DNA of 57,335 bases from an uncultured Sulfurovum sp. (lineage in GTDB: Bacteria; Campylobacterota; Campylobacteria; Campylobacterales; Sulfurovaceae): contig CAJXJN010000012.1 in assembly GCA_913055205.1 (NCBI GenBank), positions 1 through 57,335 of the forward strand, given 5' to 3'. Shown piece by piece: positions 18,046-26,479 of this stretch. A program made the position numbers and the translations under genes. A model generated the notes under the pieces. That model did no database searches. It was not told the origin of the DNA and saw only the letters and a program-made list of their open reading frames with translations. How positions within the stretch are numbered: position 1 is the first letter of the stretch; each line of letters starts with the position of its first letter.

Positions 18046-18230
18046 CCAGTTTTTTAGGCTTACTGGTAAAACTTCATATTGACTGGTAATCTCATTGATT
18101 GTATTCTCAGCTTCGAAAACTTCTAAAAACAACTTGGCTTTAAAGTCTGCATTATAACTAAGCTTTTAACTCTTTTTTATACAAAATATACTTCTTGTTT
18201 TGTAAGTGTTGCAATCATACTGGATTGACA
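18031..18230 (-). mobile_element. IS3-family orfA fragment
   Basis: The minus-strand frame 18031-18165 reads KLSYNADFKAKLFLEVFEAE, then NTINEITSQYEV and LKNWKKQF, which is the helix-turn-helix beginning of an IS3-family OrfA (usually YTAEFK...V.P..I..WKKQFLE). The match stops where the phosphoethanolamine transferase fragment begins. In-frame stops lie upstream, so the start region is decayed. The A+T-rich DNA at 18166-18230 is probably the left end of the element. No orfB is left. Confidence 0.65.
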
Positions 18231-18794
18231 CTAAAAACTAAGTTTCAATCCACCATAAAAACTGTTATTGAATGTTTGGTCATGAGTATCATACTCTGTA
18301 CCAATGTTACGATATCCAGTAAACAAATGTATGTTTGAGATAACTTCCATATCTGCTTCAAATTTGAGTTCCGAGTATGTTTCCCCATCTCTGAAGGTTA
18401 AAACTGATGGTGCATAGGCAAAACTTGCCATGAGTGATGTTGTTGGTATACTATCATTAAGAGGAAGTGCATAAGCTGCTTTTGCCATAAGCGGGAATGC
18501 CATAAAATCACTTGCTAAGACACCTTTGAGCCCAAATGCAAGTGTGAGACCTTCTACACCTTGTAGTGTATTTTGTCCACTGAAGCCTACAGTAGTCATA
18601 TTGTCACCATCAGTATGAAGGTAACTGGCATCTAAAATATAGGTAGTCCCATCTGCATAATTTGTTAAAGTATTTAGATTTACCGAGCCAAGTATCTCTA
18701 TATCTTCACTGTTGATGTCTATACCTATACGGTTTTCTGCAGTAAGTGTTCCTGTAAGTAAAAGAGTGGTTAATAATAGTTTTTTCATAGTCAT
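18231..18794 (-). CDS. YfaZ-like outer-membrane protein
   Basis: This 187-residue protein has a signal peptide (KKLLLTTLLLTGTLTA) and alternating beta-strand pattern ending in FYGGLKLSF, a typical C-terminal barrel strand. Features such as the repeated LNTLTNYADGTTYILDASY-type strands and the FTGYRNIG block fit the YfaZ-type small barrel family. AAGGAGA lies 5 nt before the ATG at 18792-18794; a second Met two codons later is possible. It should sit in the outer membrane. The function of the family is unknown. Confidence 0.65.
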   Translation of the reverse strand: MTMKKLLLTTLLLTGTLTAENRIGIDINSEDIEILGSVNLNTLTNYADGTTYILDASYLHTDGDNMTTVGFSGQNTLQGVEGLTLAFGLKGVLASDFMAFPLMAKAAYALPLNDSIPTTSLMASFAYAPSVLTFRDGETYSELKFEADMEVISNIHLFTGYRNIGTEYDTHDQTFNNSFYGGLKLSF

Positions 18795-18870
18795 AGAATC
18801 TCCTTTGATATTTATTCATATAATGATAACATAAATTTGTTGTAACTTACACATAGATTAGAGATATTTT

Positions 18871-19119
18871 TTAATCCGCGGGCATATAATTTTTTTTTCT
18901 TTCATGTTCTTTTTTCTTTTTTCTTTCATGTTCTTTTTTCTTTTTATCCATCATAGCAGCGTCTCTAAGATCTTCTTCATTGTCATAACGTGCAGCATCG
19001 ATGAACTTGGACTGGTCATCAAATTGACCTGTTTTGACACCCCAAAGCAGGGCGATGAGACCTAAAGCGCCCAGGAAAGTAGAGACAGCTAACATTAAGA
19101 TAACTACATTTTCACTCAT
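18871..19119 (-). CDS. ccoS: Cytochrome cbb3 oxidase assembly protein CcoS
   Basis: CcoS is a small inner-membrane protein needed to mature the cbb3-type cytochrome c oxidase (copper/heme cofactors). One TM helix (ILMLAVSTFLGALGLIALLW) is followed by the family motif GQFDD. The protein has 82 residues, longer than usual, because of a basic tail with a tandem repeat of the type KKKEHERKK (the DNA unit contains TTTCATGTTC twice at about 18900-18940). It overlaps ccoI by 4 bp (ATGA), so both assembly factors are made together. Confidence 0.9.
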   Translation of the reverse strand: MSENVVILMLAVSTFLGALGLIALLWGVKTGQFDDQSKFIDAARYDNEEDLRDAAMMDKKKKEHERKKKKEHERKKNYMPAD

Positions 19120-21596
19120 TGTTTTTTTATCCCTTTCTCATTTTCATCTTTAAATTTTAACATTTTTATCCTCATCGAGTTCCCTACTACCACTAGTGAA
19201 CTTAAACTCATAGAGAGTGCAGCTATTAGAGGATTGACAAATCCCATCACGGCAAGTGGTACAGCGATAACATTATATAACAAAGAGAAACCTAAATTTT
19301 CTTTTACAGCTCTAAAAGTACGTCTTGAGATCTTATACGCTTCATAGATACTTTGTGGTTTTTCGTCTAAAAGTACAACATCACTTACATTAATTGCAAC
19401 ATCCGCTCCCTGTCCCATAGCAATGGCGATGTTGGAGCTGGCAAGCGCAATAGCATCATTGATCCCGTCTCCTACCATCACAACGACATCTCCATTGCCT
19501 TGAAATGTTTTGATAAGGGATGATTTCTCTTGTGGGAGAAGTTTGGCATGCACATCATCTATTCCCACGGCTCTGGCTACTTTAAGAGCACTTTGTTCAT
19601 GGTCCCCTGTAAGCATCACCACTTTGATCCCCAATGCCTGTATCTGAGTTATAGCTTCTTTGGCTCCATTCCGGATGGTATCAGTGAGTTCAAAGCGTGC
19701 GACGAGTCTGTTGTCTATGGCAAAAAAGAAGAGAGAATTCTCTGAACTGTCATCTATTTGGATGCCTGAAGCTTTAAGCAGAGCCGTATTGCCTCCTAAA
19801 AGTTTCCCCCCTTGATATCTGGCTTCTATCCCCTTGGCTTCTATACTTTTTATTTCTTCAAGAGGAAGAGGATCAAGCACATCATACGTTTTTTGGAGGT
19901 AAGACGCAATACCTTTCGAAACAGGGTGGTTTGAGGTATTTACAAGTGCTAAAAGCAAAGCAGGATCAAAGCCCTCAAATAATTCAGATTTTACTACAGA
20001 AGGTTTCCCTTCAGTAATGGTGCCTGTTTTATCTAAGGCAAGAAGGTTACTCTTTGCCATAGTTTCAAGAAAAGTAGCTTCTTTAAACAGTATCCCTCTT
20101 TTGGCTGCGATGGAGATGCCTACCAGTGTTGCCATAGGGGTTGCAAGTCCCAATGCACAAGGACAGGCAATGACGATTACAGAGATACCTACGATAAGTG
20201 CCATCTCAAAATTTCCATTCCACAGATACCATCCTGCAAAAGTAAGTAAGGCGATAATCAAAATAATGCTGGAGAAATATCCTGAAATAGTATTGGCAAG
20301 TTGTTCGATGTGTGGTTTTTTTGTAATAGACTCTTCAAGCAGATTAACGATAGAAGTAAGGAGAGAGTGTGAAGCATCTTTGCTGGCTTCATAATGTACT
20401 ACTGAATCTAAACAGATAGACCCACTGAGTATCTCATCCCCTTTTTGTTTGTATACGGGTTCGTTCTCTCCCGTAAGGGAACTCTCATCAAAGCTTCCCT
20501 GTCCTGATGTGACAACGCCATCGATCACCACTTTTTCTCCGGGTTTCAGTTCGATGATGTCACCCACTTTGACATTTTCAACACTGACTAAAGATTTGAT
20601 GCCCTCTTTGAGTGTGGTTACTTCTGTCGGGGTGCTTCCCATAATACCATCCAGTGTATCCACAGCATGTTTTTTGCTGAGTACCTCCAGGTATTTTCCT
20701 ACCAAGACAAAAGTAATGATCATTACTACAGAATCAAAATAGACTTCTCCTCTTTGTGTAACCATAGCATAAATAGAGTAGATGTAAGCAGAAACAGCTC
20801 CTGAGGATACAAGAGTATCCATGTTGACGATATGGTTTTTAAAGCCATAGTAGGCACCTCGAAAGAAGATCCATCCACTGTAGAAGAGTACAGGGGTAGC
20901 CAAGATGAACTCGGCTACATTAAGGATGTCTTTAAAGCCTTGTTGCATTCCTGTAAAATAGCCTGCATAGTGGGCGATGGCGATCCACATAATGTTCATC
21001 GTACCAAATACACCTACAAGAATACGTGAATAGTATTCTTTTTTGGTTTTGTTGGCTCTCTCTTCCTGTAGAGTAGGGTCATACGGGTAGGCATTGTATC
21101 CGATGGAGCGGATGGTCTCTATGATCTTTGAAAGTTTTATCTCTTCCGGATCCCAAATGACTCTGGCTTTGTTGTTGGTGTAATTGATGCTTGCTTCTAT
21201 AATGCCATCTGTTTTATGGAGTACTTTTTCATTGAGCCAAACACATGCTGAACAGTGAATACCTTCTATGATGAGGTTGATCTCGCACAAGCCGTCTTCG
21301 TAAGTAGTGATATATTTGTTCTTAAATCCCTCTAGGTCAAATTTCCCTAAGTCATCAGTGCTTTGTGTGGCAGGTTGAAGAGGGGTATCACCTAGTTTAT
21401 CATAAAAAGTATCCAGTCCTTCGCTCTCAAGAAGGTGATAGACCCCCTGGCATCCTTTACAGCAGAAAAAAAGTTTTTTATTATTTTGCTCTTCTGTAAT
21501 CATGACTGATTCATCAAACTTGAGATTACAATGGGTACAAGCTATCTCTGCCAAATATGCTTCCTTTATATAAATCTTTTGAGCACCAAGCTGCAT
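19116..21596 (-). CDS. ccoI: Copper-transporting P1B-type ATPase for cbb3 oxidase assembly
   Basis: CcoI delivers copper across the inner membrane for the CuB centre of cbb3 oxidase. The 826 residues include a Cys-rich N-terminus (CTHC and a CC-x2-C site in FFCCKGCQG), a heavy-metal domain with HCSAC, TM helices, the intramembrane ACPCALGLATP, the phosphorylation site DKTGTITEG and the hinge VGDGINDAIALA. The annotated ATG lies behind a weak SD; a TTG at 21554 (LAEIACTHC) has a better one (AAAGGA) and may be the true start. It is the CcoI/FixI subgroup because of the extra N-terminal Cys cluster and the coupled ccoS. Confidence 0.92.
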   Translation of the reverse strand: MQLGAQKIYIKEAYLAEIACTHCNLKFDESVMITEEQNNKKLFFCCKGCQGVYHLLESEGLDTFYDKLGDTPLQPATQSTDDLGKFDLEGFKNKYITTYEDGLCEINLIIEGIHCSACVWLNEKVLHKTDGIIEASINYTNNKARVIWDPEEIKLSKIIETIRSIGYNAYPYDPTLQEERANKTKKEYYSRILVGVFGTMNIMWIAIAHYAGYFTGMQQGFKDILNVAEFILATPVLFYSGWIFFRGAYYGFKNHIVNMDTLVSSGAVSAYIYSIYAMVTQRGEVYFDSVVMIITFVLVGKYLEVLSKKHAVDTLDGIMGSTPTEVTTLKEGIKSLVSVENVKVGDIIELKPGEKVVIDGVVTSGQGSFDESSLTGENEPVYKQKGDEILSGSICLDSVVHYEASKDASHSLLTSIVNLLEESITKKPHIEQLANTISGYFSSIILIIALLTFAGWYLWNGNFEMALIVGISVIVIACPCALGLATPMATLVGISIAAKRGILFKEATFLETMAKSNLLALDKTGTITEGKPSVVKSELFEGFDPALLLALVNTSNHPVSKGIASYLQKTYDVLDPLPLEEIKSIEAKGIEARYQGGKLLGGNTALLKASGIQIDDSSENSLFFFAIDNRLVARFELTDTIRNGAKEAITQIQALGIKVVMLTGDHEQSALKVARAVGIDDVHAKLLPQEKSSLIKTFQGNGDVVVMVGDGINDAIALASSNIAIAMGQGADVAINVSDVVLLDEKPQSIYEAYKISRRTFRAVKENLGFSLLYNVIAVPLAVMGFVNPLIAALSMSLSSLVVVGNSMRIKMLKFKDENEKGIKKQ

Positions 21597-21699
21597 GAGC
21601 TCTCTGCTGAAGAGGATGTAGTGTCAGCCGTAGTATATGGAGCTTTGCTCTCTATGCGTTAAATAACGATATATTATCTAAATATGGGTAAAATTTCGC

Positions 21700-22092
21700 A
21701 TGGAAAATATACTTTTACTTACATCTGTTTTAATAATGTTGGAACTTTTTGAAGCTTTTATGCAACGTGCCAGTACATTGTACGAGGTGATGGAAAAACT
21801 TTATGGATGGTATTCTAAAAGTATTTTCTTCTTTTTTTTAATACACCCAGCCTTTTATTTCATTCTTTTTGTAATAATCGCAACAGATAGTTTGAATATC
21901 TATATGATCCTGATCTTGACACTTAAAGTATTTGATATATTTTATAAAATTGAACTTATTAAAAAGATATTTATCCAGAAAAACATCCCACATGATCTGG
22001 CAGTGATGTTAGAGTGGAAAATTCCCTCATGGTTCTTTCTCCTGGGTATCGGGCTTTATCCGCTTTTACTTTTTTATGCGTTGAGTTATTAA
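21700..22092 (+). CDS. Small integral membrane protein of unknown function
   Basis: This is a 130-residue protein with three to four hydrophobic segments (ILLLTSVLIMLELFEAFM, IFFFFLIHPAFYFILFVII, YMILILTLKVFDIFY and WFFLLGIGLYPLLLFYAL). No family is recognised and no catalytic residues stand out. The first segment contains an acidic pair (ELFEAF). It is divergent from ccoI and convergent with gdhA. The frame and hydrophobic profile support a real gene. Confidence 0.6.
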   Translation: MENILLLTSVLIMLELFEAFMQRASTLYEVMEKLYGWYSKSIFFFFLIHPAFYFILFVIIATDSLNIYMILILTLKVFDIFYKIELIKKIFIQKNIPHDLAVMLEWKIPSWFFLLGIGLYPLLLFYALSY

Positions 22093-22204
22093 CGCTTTTA
22101 TCACTGTATAAAATATTTGAGCTATTTAATTGTATTATGATCACGTCATTCTGAATGTATTGCATAATCCGGGATAAACAAAGTAATAAGAGGTGGGAAA
22201 GCCC

Positions 22205-23566
22205 TTAAACACACCCCTGATCTATCATTGAATCAGCTACTTTTCTGAAGCCGGCGATGTTTGCACCGGCTATCAAATCACCTTCTCGACCAAATTCTTT
22301 TGAGGTTTCATAGGCAGTCTCAAAGATGTTACGCATGATCTGACGAAGCTTGATGTCTACTTCTTCAAAAGTCCATTTTGCCATACTTGCATTTTGGCTC
22401 ATTTCCAGTTGACTGGTGGTGACACCTCCCGCATTGGCTGCTTTTCCCGGACCAAACAATACATTGTGTTCTCTCAGATAGATCATTGCTTCAGGAGTGG
22501 TTGGCATATTGGCGCCTTCATTAACCAGTATGCAGCCATTGGCAACCAATACTTTGGCATCTTCAAGATTCAGTTCGTTTTGTGTAGCACTTGGGAATGC
22601 GATATCGCAAGGAATATCCCATGTCATGTGGCGTCCTTCCGGATAGTGACTGATAGGGGTATAAACAGCGTCAGGATGTACCTGTGCATAAACTTCAAGA
22701 GATTGGTGGTTTATCTCTTTAATAGCTTTGAGTGAATTAAGGTCAATGCCATTCTCATGGTAAATAGTTCCTTTACTGTCACTGCATGCTACAGGAATGG
22801 CTCCCATATCATAAAGTTTTTCTATCGTGTAGATGGCAACATTTCCGGAACCGGACACGCAGCAGATCTTACCTTGTAAATCTTGTTCATATTTATTTAA
22901 AATATTTTCTGCAAAGTAAACTGAACCATACCCTGTAGCTTCTTTTCGTGTGTTGGAACCACCCCAGTTAATACTTTTTCCTGTAAGAACTCCTTCAAAT
23001 TTTCCTGTAAGTTTTTTGTATTGTCCAAAAAGATATCCTATCTCTCTTGCACTTACACCGATATCACCCGCAGGTACATCTTTCGTTTCACCAATGTGTT
23101 GATAGAGTTCAGACATAAATGCTTGACAGAAACGCATGATCTCATTGTCACTTTTACCTTTAGGGTCAAAGTTGCTTCCTCCTTTGGCTCCTCCTATTTG
23201 CAGTCCGGTGAGTGCATTTTTAAAGATCTGTTCAAATCCTAAAAATTTGATGATCCCTAAATTGACAGAAGGGTGGAATCGAAGACCGCCTTTGTAGGGC
23301 CCAATGGCAGAATTGAACTGAACTCTATACCCCAGGTTTGTTTGGATCTTTCCATTATCATCAAGCCAGTTAACACGAAAAATAATTGTTCGTTCAGGTA
23401 CTGTGATACGTTCTAAAATATTAAAAGCATCATATTTTTCATCTTCTTCCAGCAAGGGAACCAGAGAGTAGAGTACTTCATGCACGGCTTGATAAAACTC
23501 CTCTTGTCCCGGGCTGGACTCTTTGATATTGTTTAAAACTTTTTTAATATGTGCTTCAGTTGACAT
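22205..23566 (-). CDS. gdhA: NADP-specific glutamate dehydrogenase
   Basis: GdhA reductively aminates 2-oxoglutarate with ammonia to make glutamate. The 453 residues fit the hexameric small form. The substrate-binding block PYKGGLRFHPSVN, the catalytic-Lys region GGAKGGSNFDPKGKS and the ACDSKG-type Rossmann region after VSGSGNVA are present, as is GANIAGFRKVADSM at the end. The length and block order point to the NADP type. It is divergent from rho and apparently monocistronic. Confidence 0.95.
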   Translation of the reverse strand: MSTEAHIKKVLNNIKESSPGQEEFYQAVHEVLYSLVPLLEEDEKYDAFNILERITVPERTIIFRVNWLDDNGKIQTNLGYRVQFNSAIGPYKGGLRFHPSVNLGIIKFLGFEQIFKNALTGLQIGGAKGGSNFDPKGKSDNEIMRFCQAFMSELYQHIGETKDVPAGDIGVSAREIGYLFGQYKKLTGKFEGVLTGKSINWGGSNTRKEATGYGSVYFAENILNKYEQDLQGKICCVSGSGNVAIYTIEKLYDMGAIPVACSDSKGTIYHENGIDLNSLKAIKEINHQSLEVYAQVHPDAVYTPISHYPEGRHMTWDIPCDIAFPSATQNELNLEDAKVLVANGCILVNEGANMPTTPEAMIYLREHNVLFGPGKAANAGGVTTSQLEMSQNASMAKWTFEEVDIKLRQIMRNIFETAYETSKEFGREGDLIAGANIAGFRKVADSMIDQGCV

Positions 23567-23621
23567 CTATCATTCCTAAAATATAAATTTTATAAGCATT
23601 ATATGCTTTATTGGGTTAAAT

Positions 23622-23650
23622 TTGACATTTCAGCCAAAAAGGATTATAAT
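23622..23650 (+). promoter_or_regulatory. Sigma-70 promoter of rho
   Basis: TTGACA (23622-23627) and TATAAT (23645-23650) are both perfect consensus hexamers, separated by exactly 17 bp. Transcription should start near 23657, leaving a 5' leader of about 70 nt before the rho ATG. This is the best promoter seen in the window. Confidence 0.8.
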
Positions 23651-23726
23651 AGCATCACTACACAGAAGCTAATAATAGCTATTGTATATCTCCATTTTAT
23701 ATTCATATTTAAAAATAAGAGGAATC

Positions 23727-25052
23727 ATGAGCGACAACAAAAAATCTAACGGTACCCATGCCAGCAGAAAACACAGAACACATGTACCCGTAGACGGTTA
23801 CAAAATTGAAAATCTTCAGAAACTTCCACTTACCGAACTTGTTACTATTGCTAAAGAAGTGAAAGTTGAAAATCCAAATGAATTTCAACGTAAAGATCTG
23901 ATTTTTGAAATTTTAAAATCACAAGTCAGTCAGGGTGGATTCATCCTTTACACAGGTATTCTTGAAGTGATGAATGATGGCTATGGTTTTTTACGCTCTA
24001 TCGATGGAAACTTCGCAAACTCTAGCAACGATACGTATGTAAGCGGTACGCAGATCAAACGTTTTGCACTGAGAAACGGTGACGTTGTTACAGGACAGGT
24101 ACGCCCTCCCAAAGACCAAGAGAAGTATTATGCACTTCTTAAAATAGAAGCCATCAACTATGTGGCTCCGGAGAAATCTAAACAGAGACCACTTTTTGAT
24201 AACCTTACACCACTTTATGCAAGTGAGCAACTCAAACTTGAGTATAATCCTATGAAAATGACAGGTCGTGTACTTGATCTTTTTACACCTATAGGCAAGG
24301 GACAAAGAGCTTTGATCGTTGCACCTCCAAGAACGGGTAAAACAGAGCTTCTGAAAGAACTTGCACACGGCATTACATATAATAATCCAGATGCTTCACT
24401 CATGGTACTGCTTGTAGATGAAAGACCGGAAGAGGTTACCGATATGCAACGTTCAGTCAAAGGTGAAGTCTATGCATCAACATTTGACTTGCCTGCACAA
24501 AATCATGTGCGTACAGCAGAAATGGTTATAGAGAAAGCCAAAAGACGTGTAGAGATGGGTAAAGATGTTGTTATCTTGCTTGATTCTATTACAAGACTTG
24601 CACGTGCATATAACACGGTAACACCAAGTTCAGGTAAAGTACTGTCAGGTGGTGTAGATGCCAATGCACTTCATAAACCAAAACGTTTCTTCGGTGCAGC
24701 CAGAAACATAGAAGAAGGTGGATCTTTAACTATTATTGCTACAGCACTTATAGACACTGGAAGCCGTATGGATGAAGTTATTTTTGAAGAGTTTAAAGGT
24801 ACAGGTAACTCAGAAGTAGTACTCAGCCGTCACGTGTCTGAAAGACGTATTTATCCTGCGATAGATGTAACAAAGTCTGGTACAAGAAAAGAAGAACTCA
24901 TGGTAGATCCGGAAACACTTCAAAAAGTGTGGGCACTTAGAAATGCAATGCAAAACATGGAAGAGGTAGAAGGTCTTAAATTCCTCTTCTCTAAAATGAT
25001 GAAAACAAAAAGCAATGAAGAGTTCCTCTCTATGATGAATGAAGGGGCATAA
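23727..25052 (+). CDS. rho: Transcription termination factor Rho
   Basis: Rho is the hexameric RNA helicase that ends transcription at untranslated, C-rich RNA. I chose the ATG at 23727 ([16 protein letters not shown], 441 residues) because AAGAGGA stands 4 nt upstream; a longer frame adds 15 hydrophobic residues that are not typical. The N-terminal domain ([13 protein letters not shown]), the RNA-binding cold-shock domain ([20 protein letters not shown]), the Walker [11 protein letters not shown] (around 198) and the Walker B/R-loop region ([16 protein letters not shown]) are in order. Confidence 0.97.
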   Translation: MSDNKKSNGTHASRKHRTHVPVDGYKIENLQKLPLTELVTIAKEVKVENPNEFQRKDLIFEILKSQVSQGGFILYTGILEVMNDGYGFLRSIDGNFANSSNDTYVSGTQIKRFALRNGDVVTGQVRPPKDQEKYYALLKIEAINYVAPEKSKQRPLFDNLTPLYASEQLKLEYNPMKMTGRVLDLFTPIGKGQRALIVAPPRTGKTELLKELAHGITYNNPDASLMVLLVDERPEEVTDMQRSVKGEVYASTFDLPAQNHVRTAEMVIEKAKRRVEMGKDVVILLDSITRLARAYNTVTPSSGKVLSGGVDANALHKPKRFFGAARNIEEGGSLTIIATALIDTGSRMDEVIFEEFKGTGNSEVVLSRHVSERRIYPAIDVTKSGTRKEELMVDPETLQKVWALRNAMQNMEEVEGLKFLFSKMMKTKSNEEFLSMMNEGA

Positions 25053-25075
25053 TCATATCAACTTTTTTGATATGA
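25053..25075 (+). terminator. Hairpin after rho
   Basis: TCATATCAA / TTGATATGA forms a 9-bp stem with the loop CTTTT directly after the rho stop. No strong U-run follows, so it may be a weak terminator or an mRNA 3'-end stabiliser. Confidence 0.5.
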
Positions 25076-25154
25076 AGTGAAGAATGAAAGTTTTGAGGAA
25101 TAAATAGACAATGATACATGAAAATCACTCTTCACTCCTTTATAGAGTTTTTCT

Positions 25155-25943
25155 ATGAAAATTGGTATCTTTGATTCAGGTTTGGGTGGCTTGACTGTAG
25201 TTCAAGCTATGATAAAATCTGTCAAAGGTGCAGAAATTTTTTATATTGCCGACACTAAAAATGCACCGTATGGGGAGAAAACACCAGAGCAGATCTTACA
25301 ATATTCTCTTGATATTACCCAATATCTTATTGATCTGCATCAGATAGATGCACTTATTGTTGCATGTAATACAGCAACTTCTGCAGCCATACAGCATTTA
25401 AGAATATGTTATCCCTCACTTATAGTGATAGGTACAGAACCAGGTATTAAACCTGCCATTGAATTGACCACTACGGGCAAGGTAGGGGTACTTGCTACCC
25501 CTGCAACACTGAAAGGGGATAAGTATCAACAACTTACTGATAGTTTATCCAGTCAAAAAGATGTTGTACTTTTTGAACAAGCGTGTCCCGGATTGGTGGA
25601 ACAGATCGAAAAAGGTGAGATACATAGTCATAGTACTAAAATGATGTTAGAGATGTGGCTGGCGCCTATGCGGGAAAATAGTGTAGACACTATAGTATTG
25701 GGTTGTACACATTACCCTTTAGTAGGTGAAGTGATCGAAAAAGTGATGCAAAGAGATCTCAACCTTATTCATACAGGAGAAGCTATAGCAAAACGTTTAC
25801 TTACTTTAGGTCAAGAAAAAGGACATGTTAACCATGGTGATCTAAAGATTACTCTCTATAGTACAGATGCTATTAATAAGAAAATTGTCAGTTATATTCT
25901 TGAAGAACATACAGAAGTAAAACAGATAGCTATTCAGAAATAA
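25155..25943 (+). CDS. murI: Glutamate racemase
   Basis: MurI interconverts L- and D-glutamate to supply D-Glu for peptidoglycan. The 262 residues carry the two catalytic Cys in VACNTATSA (around 70) and LGCTHYPLV (around 183), and the N-terminal substrate motif IFDSGLGGLTV. The spacing to rho is 102 bp. Confidence 0.96.
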   Translation: MKIGIFDSGLGGLTVVQAMIKSVKGAEIFYIADTKNAPYGEKTPEQILQYSLDITQYLIDLHQIDALIVACNTATSAAIQHLRICYPSLIVIGTEPGIKPAIELTTTGKVGVLATPATLKGDKYQQLTDSLSSQKDVVLFEQACPGLVEQIEKGEIHSHSTKMMLEMWLAPMRENSVDTIVLGCTHYPLVGEVIEKVMQRDLNLIHTGEAIAKRLLTLGQEKGHVNHGDLKITLYSTDAINKKIVSYILEEHTEVKQIAIQK

Positions 25944-26064
25944 AACACAATACACTTCCATTTAATTATTCATGATAATCTAAAATTCATATATATATTA
26001 CAAATACTCTATTTTATACAATCAATATTATTAATTTAAGAATGATATAATATTTATATATGGT

Positions 26065-26070
26065 TATACT
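26065..26070 (+). promoter_or_regulatory. Probable -10 box of the leader RNA at 26.1 kb
   Basis: TATACT lies 7-9 nt before the run GAAAAAAGCC where the structured RNA seems to begin. No clear -35 box is seen. Confidence 0.4.
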
Positions 26071-26075
26071 GTATT

Positions 26076-26160
26076 GAAAAAAGCCTAAGTTGCTGTGAAG
26101 CAAGGTCGGAAAGTCCTGAGTCTCTAAAATAAAGTAGAGAGATCGTCAAACTGCCAATAG
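26076..26160 (+). ncRNA. Structured RNA, GEMM-like (c-di-GMP class I-like) candidate
   Basis: The sequence has AGCCTAAG, then a hairpin TTGCT-GTGA-AGCAA with a GNRA tetraloop, then GGTCGGAAAGTCC and GAGTCTCTAA, a hairpin TCTCTA / TAGAGA, and finally TGCCAATA. These boxes occur in the same order at 52635-52716 (minus strand). The arrangement of a GNRA hairpin between an AGGGCAAACC-like and a GGGACGCAAAGCC-like box resembles the GEMM-I riboswitch, but key bases differ (GGAAAG in place of GCAAAG). It could equally be an unrelated regulatory RNA. It lies between murI and a small acidic ORF. Confidence 0.4.
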
Positions 26161-26170
26161 ATGTATAAGT

Positions 26171-26189
26171 GTTTATCATTATGATAACT
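26171..26189 (+). promoter_or_regulatory. Palindrome upstream of the acidic ORF
   Basis: TTATCAT and ATGATAA surround one T, with flanking GTT/AAC. It may be part of an expression platform behind the leader RNA, or an operator. It lies about 20 nt before the ATG of the acidic ORF. Confidence 0.3.
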
Positions 26190-26209
26190 CTTAGAGGCTA
26201 TATTATCAT

Positions 26210-26479
26210 ATGGAATCATACAATGATGTAGATGTGAAGGTAGACCCAACAAAAGCAAATAATGTCAACAAGGTACAGGTTAGATCTGAATTGGAAAATG
26301 ATGAGATAAGTTCAGCAGTCGGTGATACAGATAAATCCAATTATGTAAATAGTTTGGAAAATTATGTAAATAAAGAAAAAGAAGAAAAAGAAGAAAAAGA
26401 AGAAGATGATCAAGTAAAACTCGATCAGGAAGAGATCGTCGATGAAGTAGGCAATGCGATCGATGCAGCCTTACAGTAG
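26210..26479 (+). CDS. Small acidic hypothetical protein
   Basis: This 89-residue ORF is rich in Asp, Glu, Asn and Lys with a repetitive EKEEKEEKEE stretch (about residues 55-67) and an amphipathic C-terminus EEIVDEVGNAIDAAL. There is no signal peptide or membrane segment. It overlaps the convergent trpS end by 9 bp. The SD is distant (AGAGG 12 nt upstream). The family is unknown. The leader RNA in front supports that it is expressed. Confidence 0.5.
   Translation: MESYNDVDVKVDPTKANNVNKVQVRSELENDEISSAVGDTDKSNYVNSLENYVNKEKEEKEEKEEDDQVKLDQEEIVDEVGNAIDAALQ

Noticed and set aside
26101-26125. GGAAAGTCC resembles the CR-I box of RNase P RNA
   Set aside because: RNase P RNA is several times longer and its other conserved regions are missing; the same box at 52.6 kb is in a clear mRNA leader.
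26076-26160. Signal recognition particle (4.5S) RNA
   Set aside because: The conserved GGTCCGGAAGGAAGCAGC-type apical domain is absent.
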